Assembly (NCBI GenBank): GCA_018242045.1
Contig: JAFECR010000006.1
Span: forward strand, 174,536-238,535
Source: Pseudomonadota bacterium
GTDB lineage: Bacteria > Pseudomonadota > Gammaproteobacteria > Berkiellales > Berkiellaceae
DNA length: 64,000 nucleotides
Direction: 5' to 3'
Below the pieces are notes generated by a model. The model was not told the origin of the DNA, did not search any database, and saw only the letters and a program-made list of their open reading frames with translations. Positions within the stretch are counted from its first letter, which is position 1, and every line of letters begins with the position of its first letter. Position numbers and translations under genes: made by a program. Of this stretch, positions 55,934 to 64,000 are shown piece by piece.

Positions 55934-56041
55934 AGGGCTATCTCCAAAAAAATGAATTTTACACCGTTAGAAACGGTTAATAAAGGAAATATCCCTAAGG
56001 ATTGGAGCAAATAGGGTAATATTTAAAATGAAAAGCGACCT

Positions 56042-56776
56042 CTAGCCACTCATAATTTGACGGACATGGGCAACGTGTCTTCGACTAACATCTAAGGTTT
56101 CAGGGACCCCCCGCAATCTGATGCACGGTTGGCCACTTGCATTTTTTTCAAGCGCTTGAAGATGTTCCATTGCCACTAAACAGTTTCGATGAATTCTTAA
56201 AAAACGTTCACCAAACTCATTTTCCAATTCCTTTAAGGTATCCTCAATGAGAACTTCTCCGTCTTTATGGCGAACTGTAACATATTTGTGTTCTGCTCGA
56301 AAATAGTAAATATCTCCAACTGGAACCAATACAATCCCTCTTCTGGTTCGAGAACTGATATGAGTGCGCGCCTTTGGAGTGCCCTCTTCTGTGCGATTGA
56401 GCGATTTCCATTGTAACTTGTTTGGTTTTAGGGCTTTATGAAGCGCCTCGCTTAGTCTTTCTGCCCTGACAGGTTTTAATAGATAATCCACGGCATTGAC
56501 TTTAAATGCCTCCAACGCATAATCGTCATAGGCAGTGACAAATATGACTGCGGGTGGCTCATCCATGTCCACTAAATGTCTTGCAACTTCAAGCCCATCA
56601 ATTCCAGGCATTCTGATGTCGAGCAAAACAACTTCAGGATGCAAGCTATCAATTTTTTGTAATGCTTCCTGACCATTGCCAGCCTCACCAACAACTTCAT
56701 GCTCATTTTGTTCTTGCAAGATGCGCTTGATACGATCGCGAGCTAAGCTTTCATCATCAACTATTAATATCCGCAT
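56042..56776 (-). CDS. algR: AlgR/LytR-family response regulator (LytTR DNA-binding)
   Basis: 244 residues from the ATG at 56776 (a TTG two codons earlier is less likely; GGAATC lies upstream). The REC domain has MRILIVDDESLARDRI, phospho-Asp53 in VVLLDIRMPGIDG, VTAYDDYALEAF and LLKPVRAER. The LytTR domain (about 140-244) includes IYYFRAEHKYVTVRHKDGEV, RFLRIHRNCLVA and VSRRHVAHVRQ. The pairing with the LytS-like kinase upstream and hemC downstream makes this the AlgR orthologue. Targets in this organism are unknown. Confidence 0.9.
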   Translation of the reverse strand: MRILIVDDESLARDRIKRILQEQNEHEVVGEAGNGQEALQKIDSLHPEVVLLDIRMPGIDGLEVARHLVDMDEPPAVIFVTAYDDYALEAFKVNAVDYLLKPVRAERLSEALHKALKPNKLQWKSLNRTEEGTPKARTHISSRTRRGIVLVPVGDIYYFRAEHKYVTVRHKDGEVLIEDTLKELENEFGERFLRIHRNCLVAMEHLQALEKNASGQPCIRLRGVPETLDVSRRHVAHVRQIMSG

Positions 56777-56800
56777 AAACAAGATTCCTATATTGTGCAG

Positions 56801-57877
56801 CTACACGCCACTTTTTAAGTAAGGAAATATTAAAGTAACTTCATATTCTTGAGGCATTGCATTTACTTTCAATTTTGCATGGCTTCCAAATAATAAGTTT
56901 AGTCTATGCCCGATATTTGCCATGGCTATCTGATTTCCCTGTGATGCTCGCCGTTGGCTGGGAGGAGGAACAGGGTTGGATAAGCGTATACAGATCATAT
57001 TTTCAAGCATCGTACCCTCAACTCTAATAGTACCACCGCTTTCGAGTGCTTGGATCCCATGATAGATTGCGTTTTCCATTAATGGTTGCAAAGTTAACAT
57101 AGGAATTGCCGCATCCTCAGGCACTGCTGTTAAATCAGCATCAATTGTTAATCTATCTCCAAGCCGTAAACCTTCAATGCGCAAATAATTACGACATAAT
57201 ACCCATTCTTCGGATAAAGGAACCATTGATCCCGTATCACGTAATGTTGCTCTAAAAATCTCAGATAAGTCTTCAACTGCCTGCTCTGCTTTTAACGGAT
57301 TAGCTTGAATTAAGCTAGCGATGATATTCATACTATTGAATAAAAAATGTGGCCTAATGCGTGATTGTAATGCTTCTACTCTTGCTTGGCTTTCAAGTTC
57401 AATCCGCTGTTTCCATTGCTGCTGTATATAAAAGTAACGAAGTGCCACTAACGCTAAGATAGCGCTAATGCTAACGCAGCGAGTTACAAATTGCCCTATG
57501 GTCTCGGGCGTACTACCCCATTGATAATTAACTTTTAAAAGTAAATACTGTGCACAAGCTGCAATGATGCCCGTGGTCAACACAATTAAGAGATAAGCTG
57601 CAATGGCTGCAAATGGCAAAGATAATTTAGCCAACCAATGCCTAGACATACATAACACACCAGCGCTCGCCAAGGCAATCCATTGGACATAGACTGATAA
57701 GAGACCTAATTCATCCCATGATTCACTTAAAATATCACCTGTTGCTAAAATCAGCATAAAAGCAATTAATTGAGCACCAATAGATAAAATAAACACCGAT
57801 TTAACTGCACAAAAATTCGGGAGAAAGAAGTTGTTCTCTTTTATTAAACTACTTTTTGTACGCTGATTTTGATCCAT
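56801..57877 (-). CDS. algZ: AlgZ/FimS-like membrane sensor histidine kinase
   Basis: 358 residues, ATG at 57877. Four hydrophobic segments (about 27-46, 62-78, 86-113, 133-150) precede the His_kinase domain of the LytS/YehU type: ALQSRIRPHFLFNSMNIIAS with His177, then the ATPase LQPLMENAIYHGIQ and QIAMANIGHRLNLLFG (G box). It would phosphorylate the adjacent AlgR. Position directly before algR-hemC is as in Pseudomonas. Unlike the P. aeruginosa AlgZ, the HisKA-type histidine is in the ordinary LytS place and the kinase looks intact. Confidence 0.9.
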   Translation of the reverse strand: MDQNQRTKSSLIKENNFFLPNFCAVKSVFILSIGAQLIAFMLILATGDILSESWDELGLLSVYVQWIALASAGVLCMSRHWLAKLSLPFAAIAAYLLIVLTTGIIAACAQYLLLKVNYQWGSTPETIGQFVTRCVSISAILALVALRYFYIQQQWKQRIELESQARVEALQSRIRPHFLFNSMNIIASLIQANPLKAEQAVEDLSEIFRATLRDTGSMVPLSEEWVLCRNYLRIEGLRLGDRLTIDADLTAVPEDAAIPMLTLQPLMENAIYHGIQALESGGTIRVEGTMLENMICIRLSNPVPPPSQRRASQGNQIAMANIGHRLNLLFGSHAKLKVNAMPQEYEVTLIFPYLKSGV

Positions 57878-57923
57878 ATGATTACAGTTTTAGCTTGTTT
57901 ATTTCATTCTAGCGAATCATTTT

Positions 57924-58595
57924 CTACAAAACCCCCAACCGATGCTGGATCCATTTCCCGATATCGCTTAATTCTTCAAGGCAAACAGTATGATCCATAG
58001 GATAGGTATGCATAGTTGGTTTAAAACCCGCACTCTCAAGCCAACCATAAGATTTTTGCCCCATAACATAAGGCACAATAGGATCACCTAAACCATGTGC
58101 CATAAAAATAGAAATCGCTTTATTTGAGGAATGATATTCATTTAACAATCTATCATGCAAAGGCAAATACCCTGATAGTACACCTACTCCTGCTAAGGGT
58201 TGTGTAAACCGTAAAGCAGTATGAAGCGCAAGCGCTCCGCCTTGAGAAAAGCCCATTAAAAGAATACGATGTGAAGCGATCTCTTTTGTTACTTCATCTA
58301 TCAAGTTAACTAGCAATTTTTCGGATTGCCTGATCCCTGGTTCGTCTTGCACAGCATTAGAATCAAGCGCCACAATGTCATACCAAGCCGGCATAACAAA
58401 GCCTGCATTAAGGGTAACTGGACGAGATGGTGCATGAGGAAAAATAAAACGAATGTTATGATTTGCAGGTAAACCAAGGCTCGGGATCACATTCTCAAAG
58501 TCATGACCATTGGCGCCTAAACCATGTAACCAAATGACGCAAGCATCAACTTGGTTCTTTGGTTGAACCGTAATTGCTTTCAAGGTATGGATCAC
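57924..58595 (-). CDS. carboxylesterase/phospholipase (alpha/beta-hydrolase, EstB type)
   Basis: 223 residues from a GTG at 58595 with GGGGGAA as ribosome site. VIWLHGLGANGHDFENVIP (oxyanion HG), LLMGFSQGGALALHTALRF (nucleophile Ser), HGLGDPIVPYVMG (Asp) and YPMDHTVCLEEL (His) are those of the small carboxylesterase/acyl-protein thioesterase family. No signal peptide. Substrate is unknown. Transcribed from the same direction as cyaY upstream (9-base gap), so probably an operon. Confidence 0.9.
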   Translation of the reverse strand: MIHTLKAITVQPKNQVDACVIWLHGLGANGHDFENVIPSLGLPANHNIRFIFPHAPSRPVTLNAGFVMPAWYDIVALDSNAVQDEPGIRQSEKLLVNLIDEVTKEIASHRILLMGFSQGGALALHTALRFTQPLAGVGVLSGYLPLHDRLLNEYHSSNKAISIFMAHGLGDPIVPYVMGQKSYGWLESAGFKPTMHTYPMDHTVCLEELSDIGKWIQHRLGVL

Positions 58596-58604
58596 GCTTC
58601 CCCC

Positions 58605-58928
58605 TTAGCTTTGAAAGGTACTTAAATCCACATCAACATTTGCGTTTTGTTGGAGAGCAGCTGCTAATACATTGAGCAGCGATAGTCCTTGTTTTGTTTG
58701 CCAAAGCCCAGCGTTCCATTGAAAATGGTATGCTCCCAAAGGCGAAGCTAGCCAAACCTCTTTCATTGCTGTTTGTCTGCTTAAAACAATGCGGCTTTGC
58801 GCTGGCAAGATAATGGTTAGAATGCCTTCTTGCAATTCAAAGTCTAATTGAGCGTTGGTTTTTTCTATCCATTCCTCAATGCGCAAAAATAGTGCATCTA
58901 CTGTTTCGTGAAATTGCTGCTCGTTCAT
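58605..58928 (-). CDS. cyaY: iron donor protein CyaY (frataxin)
   Basis: 107 residues from the ATG at 58928 (GGCGG upstream); an earlier start adds nine unlikely residues. FHETVDALFLRIEEWIEKT is the acidic helix 1 and the beta-sheet GILTIILPAQSRIVLSRQTA and KEVWLASPLGAYHFQW are the frataxin core. It regulates Fe-S assembly with IscS. The gene is divergent from lptM-lysA-dapF, exactly as cyaY/lppL-lysA-dapF in Pseudomonas. Confidence 0.92.
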   Translation of the reverse strand: MNEQQFHETVDALFLRIEEWIEKTNAQLDFELQEGILTIILPAQSRIVLSRQTAMKEVWLASPLGAYHFQWNAGLWQTKQGLSLLNVLAAALQQNANVDVDLSTFQS

Positions 58929-59045
58929 TAATTTACCGCCAGACATTTTTGTCATGAGTATACTGAATAACGCTCTTTACAAATAGATCCGTTTAGGTGC
59001 TTTAAGATAAAGTATGGCTTGGAAAAAAATTTGCAAGTGAAACCT

Positions 59046-59210
59046 ATGACACTAACTTTATTTTATAAGATATTAAAACAACCCCGATTTTATAAAAAGA
59101 TGTGTCTTTTAAGCATGTTGCTTTTAAACAGTTGTGGTCAAGCAGGACCGCTGTATCTTCCAGAACAACCAGAAAAGTTAACTAACTCTTATGAAGCATT
59201 ATTATTATAA
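59046..59210 (+). CDS. lptM: small outer-membrane lipoprotein LptM (LppL/YifL type)
   Basis: 54 residues from the ATG at 59046; a TTG at 59019 and an ATG at 59100 are alternatives. Hydrophobic helix MCLLSMLLLNSC ends with a lipobox (L-N-S-Cys) followed by GQAGPLYLPEQPEKL, the CGQxGPLYLP motif of LptM, which helps LptD oxidation/assembly. The gene overlaps lysA by 20 bases in another frame. The n-region from 59046 is unusually long (27 residues), so the true start may be 59100, giving a 36-residue peptide. Confidence 0.8.
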   Translation: MTLTLFYKILKQPRFYKKMCLLSMLLLNSCGQAGPLYLPEQPEKLTNSYEALLL

Positions 59211-60438
59211 AAGTGGCGACTTATGGGCAGAAGACGTTCGACTGACGGACATTTTGTCTCGTGTTGGCACGCCCTGCTATGTCTATTCTGAAGCTGCTAT
59301 CATTAAACAATGGCAAGCTTTTGATTCAGCATTAGCACATCATCCCCACAAAATTTGTTACGCTGTGAAAGCAAATAGTAATTTGGCTGTTTTAAATACA
59401 TTAGCGCAACTGGGTTCTGGATTTGATATTGTCTCTGGTGGAGAACTTGCTCGAGTCATTGCTGCCAAAGGTAAGCCAAATCAAGTTGTTTTTTCCGGTG
59501 TTGGCAAACAGGCGCTGGAAATTATACAGGCGCTAAAATATGGTATTTTTTGTTTTAATATAGAATCAGCAGCTGAATTACAGCTTATCAATCAATTAGC
59601 AGAACATCACAACCTTTTAGCGCCTATTGCATTTAGAATAAACCCTGATGTAGATCCTAAGAGCCACCCTTATATTTCAACAGGACTAAAAGAAAACAAA
59701 TTTGGCATAGATTTCGCTCAGGCCATTCCATTATATCAAGATGCTAAAAAGCTCAAACATATCGAAGTTAAAGGGATCACCTTCCATATTGGCTCACAGC
59801 TTACTTCGCTTTCGCCTTTTATCGATGCGACAAAGCGGATCCTAACTTTAATAGAACAGCTCAAATCAGTGGGCATCAACTTGCAATATCTGGATGTTGG
59901 CGGAGGACTTGGCATTCGCTATCAAGATGAAACGCCGCCTAGTCCAAAAGCGTATATTGATGCGCTTTTAGCACTTTGCATCCCCCCTGAACTAACGCTT
60001 ATTTTGGAGCCAGGTCGCTCAATTGTAGGAGATGCAGGAATACTGATCACGCAGGTATTACTGCTTAAACAAGCTGGTAATAAACAGTTTTGCATCGTTG
60101 ATTGTGCAATGAATGACCTTTTACGACCCACACTTTACCAAGCATGGCAAAACATTATACCTTTAAAGGAGCAAGCTTTAAAAACGCTGCAGTATGATGT
60201 TGTTGGCCCAGTTTGCGAAAGTGGTGATTTTCTAGGATTATCACGAAGACTGGCTATTGAACCTGGTGATTACCTTGCTATCACTGAAGCCGGCGCCTAT
60301 GGTTTTGTGATGAGCTCAAATTATAATTCAAGACCAAGAGCACCTGAAGTCATGATAAAAGGTGAGAAATTTAAATTAATTCGAGAACGTGAAACGATTC
60401 AAGAATTGTTTGCAAAGGAATATTTGTTTAATGATTAG
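59191..60438 (+). CDS. lysA: diaminopimelate decarboxylase
   Basis: Last step of lysine synthesis, meso-DAP to lysine, PLP-dependent, fold III. 415 residues. KICYAVKANSNLAVL carries the PLP lysine; GSGFDIVSGGELARV, FRINPDVDPKSHPYISTGLK, FHIGSQL, LDVGGGLGIRY and EPGRSIVGDAGIL (phosphate loop) are family motifs; the active-site region includes GPVCESGDFLG and GAYGFVMSSNYN. Overlaps lptM and is followed nine bases later by dapF. Confidence 0.96.
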   Translation: MKHYYYKSGDLWAEDVRLTDILSRVGTPCYVYSEAAIIKQWQAFDSALAHHPHKICYAVKANSNLAVLNTLAQLGSGFDIVSGGELARVIAAKGKPNQVVFSGVGKQALEIIQALKYGIFCFNIESAAELQLINQLAEHHNLLAPIAFRINPDVDPKSHPYISTGLKENKFGIDFAQAIPLYQDAKKLKHIEVKGITFHIGSQLTSLSPFIDATKRILTLIEQLKSVGINLQYLDVGGGLGIRYQDETPPSPKAYIDALLALCIPPELTLILEPGRSIVGDAGILITQVLLLKQAGNKQFCIVDCAMNDLLRPTLYQAWQNIIPLKEQALKTLQYDVVGPVCESGDFLGLSRRLAIEPGDYLAITEAGAYGFVMSSNYNSRPRAPEVMIKGEKFKLIRERETIQELFAKEYLFND

Positions 60439-60447
60439 GAAACGGAT

Positions 60448-61314
60448 ATGTCAAGTTATATACACTTCACCAAAATGCATGGTTTAGGAAATGACTTTGT
60501 TGTGGTTGATAGCATTACCCAAAACTTGAAAATCTCCCCATCGCTTGTGCGCAAAATTGCCGATAGAAATTTTGGCATTGGGTGTGATCAAGTACTTATT
60601 GTGGATCCACCCGCGTCACCACATCTTGATTTTAATTATCGTATTTTTAATGCAGACGGCAAAGAAGTATCTCAATGCGGTAATGGCGCAAGATGTTTTG
60701 GCCGTTATGTTTTTGAACGAGGTTTAACTAGCAAAAAAAAGCTAGTGATCGGCACCAGTGTTGGTCATATTGGTGTAGATATCTCTGATTTATCTTGCAT
60801 TCAAGTAAATATGGGAGAACCTATTTTTTCTCCCAAAGCAATTCCATTAAATATTAAAGCTGTTTCAAAACTCCCCCAAAAGGGTTGTTATAAAATAAAT
60901 TTACTGGGAAATCACCGGGAAGTTATCATTTTATCTATGGGAAATCCTCATTGTGTTATTTCTGTTCCCGCGGTGACGGAAGCCGCTGTAATGGAAGTCG
61001 GCAAAGCATTACAAAAACATCCTGCTTTTCCAAAGGGAGTCAACGTCAATTTTATGCAAGTGCTTGCGCGCAATCATATTAAATGTCGCGTTTACGAGCG
61101 CGGCGTGGGTGAAACGCTTGCTTGTGGCTCTGGGGCTTGTGCCTCTGTTGTGGCAGGAATAGTGCATAAGGATCTTAATCAAGAGGTAAAAGTAGATATG
61201 CCAGGAGGTGCTTTAACCGTAAAATGGGAAAATGAAAACGCTGTCTTTTTAAGTGGGCCGGCCATTGGCGTTTTCCATGGGGAATTTTGTTTGTCCCAGC
61301 AAGAATATTGTTAA
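60448..61314 (+). CDS. dapF: diaminopimelate epimerase
   Basis: Converts LL- to meso-DAP, needed for lysine and peptidoglycan. 288 residues. FTKMHGLGNDFVVVD is the start signature; NADGKEVSQCGNGARCFGRY carries catalytic Cys1 and GETLACGSGACASVVAG catalytic Cys2; the substrate loop VYERGVGETLA follows. It closes the lptM-lysA-dapF unit. Its stop lies 16 bases before the dsbB start. Confidence 0.96.
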   Translation: MSSYIHFTKMHGLGNDFVVVDSITQNLKISPSLVRKIADRNFGIGCDQVLIVDPPASPHLDFNYRIFNADGKEVSQCGNGARCFGRYVFERGLTSKKKLVIGTSVGHIGVDISDLSCIQVNMGEPIFSPKAIPLNIKAVSKLPQKGCYKINLLGNHREVIILSMGNPHCVISVPAVTEAAVMEVGKALQKHPAFPKGVNVNFMQVLARNHIKCRVYERGVGETLACGSGACASVVAGIVHKDLNQEVKVDMPGGALTVKWENENAVFLSGPAIGVFHGEFCLSQQEYC

Positions 61315-61330
61315 ATTAGAGCTGCTTAAC

Positions 61331-61819
61331 ATGAGAAAAACTATCCGCCCGCTTTATTACTATTTACTGCTTTACTCCCTCTTCTTACTGGGCATGTCTT
61401 TTGTCTTGCAATTTCAATTTCAACAAATTCCCTGCCCATTATGTATTATTGACAGAATCATTGTCTTTACGATGATTATTTTTTTTATCGTGGCACTTTG
61501 GCACAACCCTAAACTCGCTGTTCAGAAGATTTATAGCGTCGTTGGTTTTTTGCTTGCGTTTCTTGGGATCCTTTCATCGGGTCGTCATCTTTGGCTAATT
61601 AACCTTCCTTCAGAACTTGTTCCGGGGTGCGGACCAGGTATAGATTACCTATTTGGCACTTTACCGCTGAAAGATGCTTTATTTGAAATTTTACAAGGAT
61701 CGGGTGAATGCGCCTTGAACAGTAGTCATTTTTTGGGGCTCCCTATCCCAGGTTGGACAATGTTCTCATTCACTGTGCTTGCTTTGGGCAGCCTTTTGCC
61801 TTGGTGGGGAAAAAAATAA
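61331..61819 (+). CDS. dsbB: disulfide bond formation protein DsbB
   Basis: 162 residues from the ATG at 61331. Four membrane helices; the first periplasmic loop has QIPCPLCIIDRI (CPLC; the CxxC pair usual in DsbB), and the second loop has VPGCGPGIDY plus GSGECALNS, the second redox cysteine pair. It reoxidises DsbA and passes electrons to ubiquinone. In Pseudomonas dsbB (dsbH) neighbours algQ/rsd and the haem genes, as here. Confidence 0.92.
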   Translation: MRKTIRPLYYYLLLYSLFLLGMSFVLQFQFQQIPCPLCIIDRIIVFTMIIFFIVALWHNPKLAVQKIYSVVGFLLAFLGILSSGRHLWLINLPSELVPGCGPGIDYLFGTLPLKDALFEILQGSGECALNSSHFLGLPIPGWTMFSFTVLALGSLLPWWGKK

Positions 61820-62205
61820 AAAAAGGGTAGCAATGCCACCCCATGTCCTTGTTAAATTGCCAGCTGCACATCCTAATTAACAATGCACCTAACAAATCCA
61901 TTTTGTTAGGTTAGCTTCCATACCTTGCATGGCTATATTTATCCTTTTATTGATACTTATCGTAAGATAAGCGGCAATCCTTTGCTCGATGTGCTGGTAT
62001 CAATCCTTGTTACCACGCTGGTCCCCATATCCATCCTTGATACGGGATATGGATTAATCTACCAAAGTAGTTGATGATAACAAGGGCCCTATTTGATAGG
62101 CATTAAAAACCTCTACCCGGCTAATCTGAAAATTTAATTTAAAAATCAAATAATTACATAGGTTGATACTAAAGGATTGTCATAAAACCGCAATAGAATA
62201 TAGCA
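61820..62205 (+). other. 386-base gene-free region rich in small inverted repeats
   Basis: No open frame or ribosome site is supported. It contains ACCTAACAAA / TTTGTTAGGT (61887-61911, 10-bp stem, TCCAT loop), CTTATC/GATAAG (61956-61971, GTAA loop), a CATATCC/GGATATG pair further on and repeated CCTTG-type words. The hairpins lack T-tracts. It may be a structured untranslated region, a small RNA or an intergenic repeat. Promoters of rsd must lie at its right end, but none is clear. Confidence 0.5.
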
Positions 62206-62796
62206 ATGAGTTTACATCTATTTGAGAAAAGGCTTACAAATAAAAACCAAAAAAAGACAACTCGCCAACAAAACTTGACGTCTTCCAAGAGAACGCTTTA
62301 CTTAAACTATGGAAAAAAGATCTTAGGAAAGCTCATGTTGCCTGCATTTAAAACACAAAAAAATAATTCTCGTTTGATCCATCAATGGCTTAAGGAAAGA
62401 CAAGAGCTTACTGTGGTGTTGAGTCAATTATGCAACTTTAGACCGTTCTGTCAAACCGATCAAAACCTTTTATGGGGTACGCTGCAAGAATTTTGCCAAA
62501 TCGTAGTGGATTATCTTTCTCTTGGTCATTTTGAAGTTTATGAACATCTTTCATCAATTGTAGAGGCTGACAATATTCAGATTTCCCATAATTTATTACA
62601 AGTTTTGATGAATAATACCGTTGATATCTTAGGCTTTAATGATAAATATCAATCTCAGTTGGATCTTATAAATCTAGATAGACATCTTTCAAAATTAGCC
62701 TTCCATATCGCGCAACGATTTGAATGGGAAGATAAGTTGCTGGCCACTTACAACTTTTGCAGAAGTAGTGGCTCTTTCAGTGAAAAAATAGCGTAA
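62206..62796 (+). CDS. rsd: Rsd/AlgQ family anti-sigma-70 protein
   Basis: 196 residues. The Rsd/AlgQ core lies at about 60-190: HQWLKERQELTVVLSQL, FCQIVVDYLSLGHFEVYEHL (the diagnostic DYLSxGHFE motif) and FHIAQRFEWEDKL. The first 50 residues are a basic extension (TNKNQKKTTRQQN) not usual in Rsd; a later ATG (residue 44) would give a normal length. Rsd binds RpoD to free core RNA polymerase in stationary phase. Next to dsbB and before fdxA and an AlgP-like gene, as in Pseudomonas dsbH-algQ-algP. Confidence 0.85.
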   Translation: MSLHLFEKRLTNKNQKKTTRQQNLTSSKRTLYLNYGKKILGKLMLPAFKTQKNNSRLIHQWLKERQELTVVLSQLCNFRPFCQTDQNLLWGTLQEFCQIVVDYLSLGHFEVYEHLSSIVEADNIQISHNLLQVLMNNTVDILGFNDKYQSQLDLINLDRHLSKLAFHIAQRFEWEDKLLATYNFCRSSGSFSEKIA

Positions 62797-62807
62797 GCTC
62801 ATAAAAG

Positions 62808-63131
62808 TTATTCTTCTAAATATTTAAGTTTCTCTTTTACGCCATTCCATTCTTCAGCATCAGATAAAGGCTCCTTATGAGCAGTGATACTAGGCCATTC
62901 TTTTGCTTTTCTTGCATTTATTTCTAGAAAATTTGTCATTTCTTTAGGCAAATCATCTTCAGAACAAATGGCTTGGGCTGGACATTCTGGCTCGCAAAGT
63001 GCACAGTCTATGCATTCATCCGGATCAATGACCAAAAAATTTGGACCTTCATGGAAACAATCGACAGGACAAACTTCTACACAATCGGTAAACTTACATT
63101 TAATACAATTTTCAGTGACGACAAAGGTCAT
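62808..63131 (-). CDS. fdxA: seven-iron ferredoxin FdxA
   Basis: 107 residues from the ATG at 63131 with GAGGAAAA upstream; a longer frame is not needed. Starts [20 protein letters not shown]. The [3Fe-4S]/[4Fe-4S] ligands are in [18 protein letters not shown] and [14 protein letters not shown] (a CxxC-x4-C-x3-CP set and a CxxCxxCx3CP set); the C-terminal extension [20 protein letters not shown] is the FdxA family tail. Low-potential electron carrier; partner unknown, though fpr at 46.8 kb is a plausible reductase. Confidence 0.94.
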   Translation of the reverse strand: MTFVVTENCIKCKFTDCVEVCPVDCFHEGPNFLVIDPDECIDCALCEPECPAQAICSEDDLPKEMTNFLEINARKAKEWPSITAHKEPLSDAEEWNGVKEKLKYLEE

Positions 63132-63285
63132 TGTTTTCCTCAGATTAATTAGGATAAACCGGTGCACAATAGTACATGAGGATGACAAGACAATGAAGAT
63201 TAGGCTAAAAAAACTTATTAAATAACTTTTGTGTGTTATATTATGCTGACTATAGCTTTACCTAAAATGACAGAAGGAACCAAGT

Positions 63286-63960
63286 ATGGCAATCCCCAAA
63301 AAGGCGTCCACTAAAAAAGTTGTGACCAAAAAACCTGCTGCTAAAAAAACAAAGTTAAAGGCCCAGGCCACTAAAAAAAATGTTCCCAAAAAAAGAACTA
63401 AAGCTAAATCAAAATCTGAGGCGACCATACTTAATCAGCAGTTTGAGAATAGCCTAGACAAGCTTATATCCTACTGGGAAAAACAAGTTAAGCTTTTAAC
63501 AAAACAACTAAACTCGCATCAAACAAAGCTTGAGAAGTCATTAAGCAAACAAAAATCAAATCCTTCAGCGAAACAACTTGAAAAACAAAAAATGATGCAA
63601 GACGAAATGGATAATGCTCACCAAGCATTAGTTTCAGCAACACAGGGTGCTACTAAATTTACTGCGCTACGCACGCATATTGCACAATTTGAAAGCGAAT
63701 GGTTAGCGCAAATTGCAGATCCTGTTGAAGACGATGCTGACACGCTGAGTACAAACAATCATCATATAAATACATCTAAACACAATAAACCTCTTACTCA
63801 GCAGCAAGAGAAGCGCGATTGGGAAGAGGAATCAGCAGAAGAGATGGTGGAAGAGTTAGAAGACATTTTTATGCCTCAAGAAGATTTATCCGAATTTGAA
63901 GTAACGGAAGATTTTTCTGTTACAAGTGATGAAGACTTATTTGAAGACGAAGATAATTAA
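63286..63960 (+). CDS. algP: AlgP-like, histone H1-like basic DNA-binding protein
   Basis: 224 residues, ATG at 63286 with AAGGAACC upstream. The N-terminus (about 1-45) is Lys/Ala/Pro-rich with KKPAAKK and KKVVTKK, the histone-H1-like tail; a coiled coil follows (about 50-130, LDKLISYWEKQVKLLTKQLN), then an acidic, Glu/Asp-rich C-terminus (about 140-224). In Pseudomonas, AlgP (AlgR3) combines a helical domain with a KPAA-repeat tail and lies near algQ; here the basic tail is N-terminal and the acidic part C-terminal, so the order is different. Position and composition support the call; sequence identity cannot be judged. Confidence 0.65.
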   Translation: MAIPKKASTKKVVTKKPAAKKTKLKAQATKKNVPKKRTKAKSKSEATILNQQFENSLDKLISYWEKQVKLLTKQLNSHQTKLEKSLSKQKSNPSAKQLEKQKMMQDEMDNAHQALVSATQGATKFTALRTHIAQFESEWLAQIADPVEDDADTLSTNNHHINTSKHNKPLTQQQEKRDWEEESAEEMVEELEDIFMPQEDLSEFEVTEDFSVTSDEDLFEDEDN

Positions 63961-64000
63961 TAACCTCATCTCGCCTCGAGCGAATCCCCAGGAATGTACG

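Noticed and set aside
1..64000. tRNA and rRNA genes
   Set aside because: I looked in the spacers for cloverleaf-like sequences and conserved rRNA stretches and recognised none; a covariance-model scan would be needed to exclude an atypical tRNA.

Overview
The window is a 64-kb, low-GC (roughly 38-40 % by eye) chromosomal segment from a gammaproteobacterium. Gene families and gene order are close to those of Pseudomonas and Legionella/Coxiella: ftsN-hslVU, ubiEJB, tatABC, gpmI-envC-ctpA, trxA-rho-ubiD-fre, algZR-hemCD-hemXY, cyaY/lptM-lysA-dapF and dsbB-rsd-algP. A Ulp1-type (C48) cysteine protease, a proline/glutamine-rich giant coiled-coil protein, a sterol-desaturase-like enzyme and several unrecognised proteins suggest a host-associated organism of the Legionellales/Coxiellales type, for example an amoeba-associated Berkiella-like lineage. 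That placement is an inference. No tRNA, rRNA, CRISPR array, transposase or prophage gene was seen.

Layout. 1-3.8 kb: left-truncated S9 peptidase, a membrane M48-like protein without its zinc motif, and an exported unknown. 3.9-5.9 kb: divergent bioD/bioA. 5.9-16 kb: tex-priA, ftsN-like, hslVU and ubiEJB, all forward. 16-19 kb: a hybrid sensor kinase lacking the phospho-accepting His, next to a double-glycine-leader peptide. 19-26 kb: HIT-tatABC, pip, typA, glnA and a DUF4124 protein. 26-30 kb: a REC-PAS-GGDEF-EAL protein divergent from a second double-glycine-leader peptide with a strong sigma-70-like promoter, then a solitary pseudopilin. 30-46 kb: L,D-transpeptidase, trmL, gpsA-secB-rhodanese, gpmI-envC-ctpA, rpoH, two unknowns, sterol desaturase-like, trxA-rho-ubiD-fre. 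45.8-46.7 kb: the C48 protease. 46.8-58 kb: fpr-hemY-hemX and hemD-hemC-algR-algZ, with the haem operon split by a 1010-residue coiled-coil gene and an outer-membrane barrel gene. 58-64 kb: esterase, cyaY, lptM-lysA-dapF, dsbB, a hairpin-rich gap, rsd, fdxA and an AlgP-like basic protein.

How they fit together. Most genes are housekeeping: biotin, ubiquinone, haem and lysine/meso-DAP synthesis, Tat and SecB export, peptidoglycan remodelling, the heat-shock sigma factor with the HslVU protease, and Rho termination. Accessory material is limited to short islands: the C48 protease, the coiled-coil/barrel pair inside the haem operon, the two GG-peptide/signalling-protein pairs, and a few unknown secreted or membrane proteins. 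These islands are the most likely places for undescribed biology.
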